This document shows positions 5,016 through 9,671 of a DNA stretch of 9,671 bases, piece after piece (position 1 is the first letter of the stretch; every line of letters begins with the position of its first letter). Location of the stretch: positions 1 through 9,671 of the forward strand of contig JAAZDZ010000080.1 of NCBI GenBank assembly GCA_012512545.1. The letters run 5' to 3'. Under the pieces are notes generated by a model. That model made no database searches and was not told the DNA's origin. It saw nothing but the letters and a program-made list of their open reading frames with translations. The DNA comes from Alcaligenaceae bacterium (lineage in GTDB: Bacteria > Pseudomonadota > Gammaproteobacteria > Burkholderiales > Burkholderiaceae_B). The position numbers were made by a program, and so were the translations under genes.

Positions 5016-8000
5016 CAAAAGCCCCCAGCTCTACACTCATGCCATCGGGGTTCGGAAAACTGCCGTAGAGATCGGGCCGATACAAGGCTTGCACCCGCGT
5101 AGGAGGCAGACCGAAACGGCCTGCGGCATTCAGCCGGACGGTGTAAACCACCCTCACCCGCCCGGCTGGCAGGTAATCGAAGTAAGCGCGATACGACGTG
5201 GCGGCACGCTCTACATAGGCTGGCGGGTAGACCCCGGCGTCCGATTCTGGCAGCACAGCGCGGGCATCGCGCCCCAGGCCCGAACCCAGAATGGTGGCGC
5301 CCGCCGGAATCGGGTCGTCCAGCACCACCCAGGTTGCTGTGTCGCGGGCGTGAATATCGACTTCCACCCGATAGATATCGCCACGCGACCATGTGCCGGC
5401 CTGCTGACGCCGCAGGGGCACCACCCGCCGCTCAAGGCGATAGCCCGCTTCCTGCGGCTCTGCCGCCGCGATACGCGCCTGCGCCCTCAACCCGGCCCAC
5501 GCCCTGCCCGGGCCGTCGTAACTGAGCTGCAGGGCGGCGGCATCGTCGTGTGGCCATTGCACACGTTCGGAGGCGGTTTCGCCCGGTGGCGGCAAAGCCA
5601 GCTGCGCCCCGGCTGCGGCCAGCGATACCTGCAAGACGCCACTGGCCGTTTCGGACTCAAAAGACTCGGAAAAACGAGCCAAAGCCAGCCCGCCCAGCAG
5701 ATTTTCCGTTGTAATGGCCCAGCGGCCCTGCTGCTGCAGCGCCAGCAAGCCTTGCGCCATACGCGGCATATCGTTCTGCCATTCAGGTTCTTGCGCCACG
5801 GCCAGCATCAGACGCGCCAGACTGGTGGTGCGGGTCGCCATCAGGCCCTGGGAAGCATTCAGAGGCACATCGCTGAACACCATGGCATCGCCCGAAACCG
5901 TCATGCGCGACACCAGCAGATGGCGCGCTTCAGAGAGGTCTTTCTGCCAGTCCTGCCGCTGCGGCAAGCGGGTGAGCACGGACAGCCAATCCACCACGGT
6001 CGGAGTCGGCCATTGCTGCGGCGCCTGGGACAGACTGCCCAGCATGGCCGCATTGACCCGCCCATGCCGGGCCAGCGCATCCATGGCCATCAGGCGACGG
6101 GAATCCAGGCTGGCGCCCGCCGCTGCGCGTGTTTGACGCTTGAGCCGCCCTTCGGCTACGGCCTGCAAGCCGTCCAGCATGCGCTGCAAGGCTTGAGGCG
6201 GCAATGGCAAGTTCAGCCCCAGGCTGCGGGCATCGTCGCTGACGGACACCAGATAAGCCGTGAGTACTTCGCTGCCCGGCCCCGTGCCGGGGAAATAGCG
6301 CAACAGGCCATCGTCATCCATATGAGTGGCCAGGCGATCGGCCACCTTGCGCCAGCGCTCGCCGTCACTCAAGGCAATGGCCTGCGAAGCGCTTTGCTCC
6401 AGGCAGGTATAGGGGTAGGCCCGCCACCAGTCCCGCACGCCTTCAAGGCTGCCTGCCAGCGAGGCGGCGGCATCAACCACAACGCCGCCGAACGCCGCGC
6501 CATCCGGGCCGCGTTGCGCAAGCGCGGGAACGGCAAGCGGCACTTGGGCGGTTTCACCTGTCAGCAGACTCAATAACGTGGCCTGCGCCGTCGTCGTCGG
6601 CAAACGAGGCTCGACTCGCTGGCTGACCAGAACATGGTCGGAAACAGAGCCATCGGATGCTTCAAAACGCCATTCCAGCACGGCTTTTTCATCGGGCCAG
6701 TTCAGATCGGGCGCCCGGACTTCCCAGGCAATGCTGCCAGACGCACCCGGCGCCAGACGCAGCACGCGTTCCGGCAGGTTTTCCTGCGCACCCTGACCGC
6801 CCCGGACCGCACTGACCCTGACTTCGCGCTCCTGCTGCGTGCCATTGCGCAACGTCACTTCCGCCCGATAGTGGTCTGCTTCGCGCACCACAGGCGGCAG
6901 GCCCGACACCAGCTGTAAATCCTGGCGTGTAACCACCTGGGCTTCAGCGCCGCCAAAGTAACCCGCCCCATGGTCTGCCAGCGCCACCAGCCGAAAGCGG
7001 CTGAGCGAATCATTCATGCGAAAGCGCAGCTCGGCCTGCCCATTGGCATCAAGCTGCACCTCGGGCAGCCAGGCGACCAGGGGGTCGAAAAGCTGACGCG
7101 TCGGCAGGCTGCCGCCGCCCCCGCCTGCCGCAACCGCCTTGCGCCCATAGTGACGCCGCCCGACGACTTCCATCTGGCTGGTTGCGGTACGCACTCTCAG
7201 ACTGCGGCGAGGATGCATGGCTTCGTACAACGCCCAGCTTTCGTTGGGAGCCAGTTCCAGCAAGGCTTCGTCCACCACGGCAAAAACCGCGCTGCCGTGC
7301 GCGGCGGGCCTGCCATCCGGCAGCGTGACCGTCAGCCGGGCAGTCGCTTCCTGCCTGACCTGCAACACCTCGCTGTCAGGCTGCAATTCAACCTTCAGGC
7401 GATTCGCCCCACCCGCCAGGCGCAATTCCGCCAGCCCCAGGCGGAACGCCGGTTTTGCGAGGTCGATCTGGCTGGTAACCCGCATCTCTTCGGGGTTTTC
7501 CCTCCTGGCGCGCAGCCAGGCGGCAGGCTCGCGCCAGCCCCATTCAAAGAAGGATTGCCAGGGGAGTTCGTACAGACGCCCGCGCAGCACCAGCACCGAC
7601 ACAAAGGCGTTCGGCCCCCACTCCGGCAAAACCGGAATTCTGACGACCGGATGCCTGCCTTCCAACCTGACCTGCTGAGACCAGAGCACCCCTTCGCGCT
7701 CCACACTCACCAGCGCCAGCGCCTCCCGGAAAGGCATGCGCACCTGGAATTCAGCCTGTTCGCCCACCGCCCATTCGCGCCTGGCGGGAATCAGGTCAAT
7801 GCGATCATCGTCAGCGCCGCCGAACCAGAGCTCGCCCGCGCCCGACACCCACGCCGTGCTGGCCGCGCGGGAAACCCGGCCCTGTTCGTCCTGCGCGATG
7901 GCGACCAGTTCAAATGCGCCGCTGCGGTCAAAGCGCGCCGAACATTCCAACAGACCCTCAGCGCTGGTTCTGCCCGTACAAATCGTGCCCGCATCTTCGA

Positions 8001-9671
8001 GTTCAGTGTGTGAGTCATAGCGGTAAAAGCCCCCGACCATACGCTTGCGCACGGTATAGGTTTTGCGCTCCACCGCCTGCAGCCGTATTTCCACCCCCGC
8101 GCGCGGCCGGGCATCTGTGCCCAGAGCGATCAGGCTGACAGGAATATCCTGACCGGCGCGGTGCCAGCCCTCCGCCTTGATGCCCGCCTGCACCCCGCTG
8201 GGCCAGACATCCACCGACTGCGACAAAGTATGAATTTCGCCATTCGGGTCGGCAAAAGCGGCTTCAAACACAAAACGGCCCGGCTGCTCAGTGGCAGGCA
8301 CGGAATCAATCTCTACCGTCGCCGTGCCATTGGCATCCAGCCTAAAGCGCCGCCCATCCACAAACAGCTGGCGCCCCGCCCCGGCCTCGTCTTCAGACAT
8401 GGCATCCGCCGCCCCTGCATTCTGGGGCGTGGATGGCGGCATGAAGCTGTAATCGTCATAACCGGCCACATTGACATGGCGCGATTCCGCCACAGCGCTC
8501 AGCTCAACCTGCTGCCCTTGCGCCGCGCCGCCAGACAACCAGGACAGCTGCATGTCCACCGCCAACGTATCCGGCGCCACCACCACACCGGGCCGCTCGC
8601 CGCCGCGCACCGCCAACTGACCCGTCAGCATGGGCAGCCGGAATTCCTCTACCCGGAAATGCGCGCTGCCGTACCAGCCCCGCTCTTTATCTGTCAGGCG
8701 CACGGCATAGGAACCCAGCCGCGCCGATTCGGGCAGCTCGAATTCGCTCAGGGCCATCAGGCCGCCACTGGCCGTTTCCTTCCAGTGCACGGGCAGTTCG
8801 TGGCGCTGGGATGAGCCTTCGTGCTCAATAATCAGGCGATCCGGGCGCGCACCTTTGGGGTTCTGCAGCCCATCGCGGGTTTCCTCGCGCAGATAGTGTT
8901 TCATCCGCACGCTTTCCCCTGCCCGAAAAAGGCTGCGATCAAACACCGTATGCGCCAGAAGTTCAGGCTCAAAGCCATAGTGCGTGGGCACATTGAAGCG
9001 CCAGCTCTCAATACCGCGATCCCATTCCGACATCACAAAGGAATAATCGGCGGCGCCATAAGCCTGGGGATGTTCAGCCGGAATGGCTGCGGAGATAAAC
9101 AGCCCGTACAAACCGGTAGTGTCGCAGTAGCTAGGCTCCTCCAGCTGCGCCAGATGGTGCCATACGCCTTGCGCATCGCTGCGCCCGCTGGCCAGCAAGC
9201 GGCCATTGCAATCCAGCACGGAAATGTCGGCACCCGCCACTGGCCGGGCATCGGCCAGCGTCGTCACCAATACCAGCAGATCATCCATGCCCTGCTTCAC
9301 ATGCAGGGACAAATTCGTCAACAGCACGCCGGTGCGCACGTACATGGGGGAAGCGTCTTCCAGCAGCGATGCTCCGAGCCGCGGAGATTCGATTTCCAGA
9401 ATATGGAAGCCCGGCTCTTCCAAGGGTATGCCCACCACCTCGAAAGGCCGCTGCCCGTCCTCCGCCTGGCCAGGCAATATCATTTGCTTTGTGCCGGGCG
9501 CATCTTTCAACAAGGAGATGGCACGGGAATCTGTCAGCAATTCCCAAGCTTGCTGCGTCTGCCGCGGCGCGCGGCCTGCCCGAATATCCTCCACCTGCTC
9601 CGGGCTCCAGCGCCCGCCATCGAGCTGGTTCAAGCGCGCATACCAGCCCAGCACCTGCGCATCGTCCACAC
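4996..9671 (-). CDS. yfhM: Bacterial alpha-2-macroglobulin, YfhM type (N-terminus beyond window)
   Basis: 1557 residues are visible to the TAA at 4996-4998; the frame runs off the right edge. Numbering here begins at the codon ending at 9669, a GTG that is probably internal. Known of the family: a periplasmic, usually lipid-anchored protein that traps proteases when cleavage of a bait region exposes a reactive thioester. Seen: macroglobulin beta-domains with DRSLFRAGE (~244-252), LIPARREWAVGE (~626-637) and FAVVDEALLEL (~796-806); an A2M segment LFDPLVAWLPEV (~860-871) and LSRFRLVALA (~889-898); the thioester YPYTCLEQ with C1089 and Q1092 (codons 6403-6405 and 6394-6396); and a helical thioester domain (~1060-1390) followed by a C-terminal beta region. 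After CLEQ, 465 residues remain. Residues ~823-858, including a five-glycine run, sit where the bait region is expected. Cysteines C154/C182 and C564/C576 could form two local disulfides. At least ~100 residues, with signal peptide and any lipobox, lie outside. It overlaps pbpC, its usual partner. Confidence 0.95.
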   Translation of the reverse strand, partial: VDDAQVLGWYARLNQLDGGRWSPEQVEDIRAGRAPRQTQQAWELLTDSRAISLLKDAPGTKQMILPGQAEDGQRPFEVVGIPLEEPGFHILEIESPRLGASLLEDASPMYVRTGVLLTNLSLHVKQGMDDLLVLVTTLADARPVAGADISVLDCNGRLLASGRSDAQGVWHHLAQLEEPSYCDTTGLYGLFISAAIPAEHPQAYGAADYSFVMSEWDRGIESWRFNVPTHYGFEPELLAHTVFDRSLFRAGESVRMKHYLREETRDGLQNPKGARPDRLIIEHEGSSQRHELPVHWKETASGGLMALSEFELPESARLGSYAVRLTDKERGWYGSAHFRVEEFRLPMLTGQLAVRGGERPGVVVAPDTLAVDMQLSWLSGGAAQGQQVELSAVAESRHVNVAGYDDYSFMPPSTPQNAGAADAMSEDEAGAGRQLFVDGRRFRLDANGTATVEIDSVPATEQPGRFVFEAAFADPNGEIHTLSQSVDVWPSGVQAGIKAEGWHRAGQDIPVSLIALGTDARPRAGVEIRLQAVERKTYTVRKRMVGGFYRYDSHTELEDAGTICTGRTSAEGLLECSARFDRSGAFELVAIAQDEQGRVSRAASTAWVSGAGELWFGGADDDRIDLIPARREWAVGEQAEFQVRMPFREALALVSVEREGVLWSQQVRLEGRHPVVRIPVLPEWGPNAFVSVLVLRGRLYELPWQSFFEWGWREPAAWLRARRENPEEMRVTSQIDLAKPAFRLGLAELRLAGGANRLKVELQPDSEVLQVRQEATARLTVTLPDGRPAAHGSAVFAVVDEALLELAPNESWALYEAMHPRRSLRVRTATSQMEVVGRRHYGRKAVAAGGGGGSLPTRQLFDPLVAWLPEVQLDANGQAELRFRMNDSLSRFRLVALADHGAGYFGGAEAQVVTRQDLQLVSGLPPVVREADHYRAEVTLRNGTQQEREVRVSAVRGGQGAQENLPERVLRLAPGASGSIAWEVRAPDLNWPDEKAVLEWRFEASDGSVSDHVLVSQRVEPRLPTTTAQATLLSLLTGETAQVPLAVPALAQRGPDGAAFGGVVVDAAASLAGSLEGVRDWWRAYPYTCLEQSASQAIALSDGERWRKVADRLATHMDDDGLLRYFPGTGPGSEVLTAYLVSVSDDARSLGLNLPLPPQALQRMLDGLQAVAEGRLKRQTRAAAGASLDSRRLMAMDALARHGRVNAAMLGSLSQAPQQWPTPTVVDWLSVLTRLPQRQDWQKDLSEARHLLVSRMTVSGDAMVFSDVPLNASQGLMATRTTSLARLMLAVAQEPEWQNDMPRMAQGLLALQQQGRWAITTENLLGGLALARFSESFESETASGVLQVSLAAAGAQLALPPPGETASERVQWPHDDAAALQLSYDGPGRAWAGLRAQARIAAAEPQEAGYRLERRVVPLRRQQAGTWSRGDIYRVEVDIHARDTATWVVLDDPIPAGATILGSGLGRDARAVLPESDAGVYPPAYVERAATSYRAYFDYLPAGRVRVVYTVRLNAAGRFGLPPTRVQALYRPDLYGSFPNPDGMSVELGAFDAAAGR
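5022..5026 (-). promoter_or_regulatory. Ribosome binding site of pbpC inside yfhM (decides start)
   Basis: GGGGG on the minus strand lies six bases before ATG 5013-5015, inside the last codons of yfhM. Spacing favours this ATG over the TTG immediately upstream (5016-5018). The site lies within translated sequence, as expected for coupling to the upstream gene. Confidence 0.5.

Noticed and set aside
5089..6576. 495-codon open frame on the plus strand opposite yfhM
   Set aside because: It lies antisense to conserved A2M thioester-domain sequence, has low-complexity Arg/Gln/Gly/His-rich content and no recognisable motif. Long antisense frames are expected in GC-rich DNA.
6970..8013. 347-codon open frame on the plus strand opposite yfhM
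   Set aside because: Antisense shadow of conserved macroglobulin domains, with composition typical of a GC-driven frame.
9667..9669. GTG as the true start of the A2M gene
   Set aside because: The frame is open through the window edge, no signal peptide or lipobox follows this codon, and the visible sequence begins in mid-protein compared with the family.

Overview
The window is ordinary chromosomal sequence from a GC-rich proteobacterium, most probably a betaproteobacterium of the Alcaligenaceae/Burkholderiales type. This placement is an inference. It rests on the high GC content, on the presence of RdgC (a beta/gammaproteobacterial protein), and on a long aspartate carbamoyltransferase of a kind I associate with that group. 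Coding density is high. I see no tRNA, rRNA, insertion sequence, phage gene or CRISPR array.

Layout from left to right. Positions 1-453 (+) hold the C-terminal half of the recombination-associated protein RdgC, cut by the window edge. A 111-base convergent gap (454-564) carries two perfect GC-rich inverted repeats, one just past each flanking stop codon. All remaining genes are on the minus strand. Positions 565-1860 encode a 431-residue aspartate carbamoyltransferase (PyrB) whose first ~40 residues look like a helix-turn-helix. A 145-base gap follows, holding a terminator-like hairpin and an AT-rich candidate promoter. Positions 2006-2614 encode a 202-residue lipoprotein with a domain resembling the periplasmic P1 head of SecD. 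A 111-base gap with a candidate extended -10 promoter precedes it in transcription order. Positions 2727-5015 encode penicillin-binding protein 1C (PbpC). Positions 4996-9671 encode a bacterial alpha-2-macroglobulin (YfhM type), open at the right edge.

In transcription order the minus strand runs yfhM > pbpC > lipoprotein > pyrB. The first two overlap by 20 bases and form the well-known A2M/PBP1C pair: a protease-trapping thioester protein of the periplasm together with a peptidoglycan polymerase that could repair the wall after envelope attack. The lipoprotein is also exported but appears to have its own promoter and terminator. pyrB (pyrimidine synthesis) and rdgC (recombination) look functionally unrelated to the envelope genes.

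I did not find a clear undescribed system. The most interesting items are the HTH-like N-terminus on the aspartate carbamoyltransferase, the free-standing SecD-P1-head-like lipoprotein, and the pyrB leader. All complete reading frames are intact, with no frameshift or in-frame stop visible.
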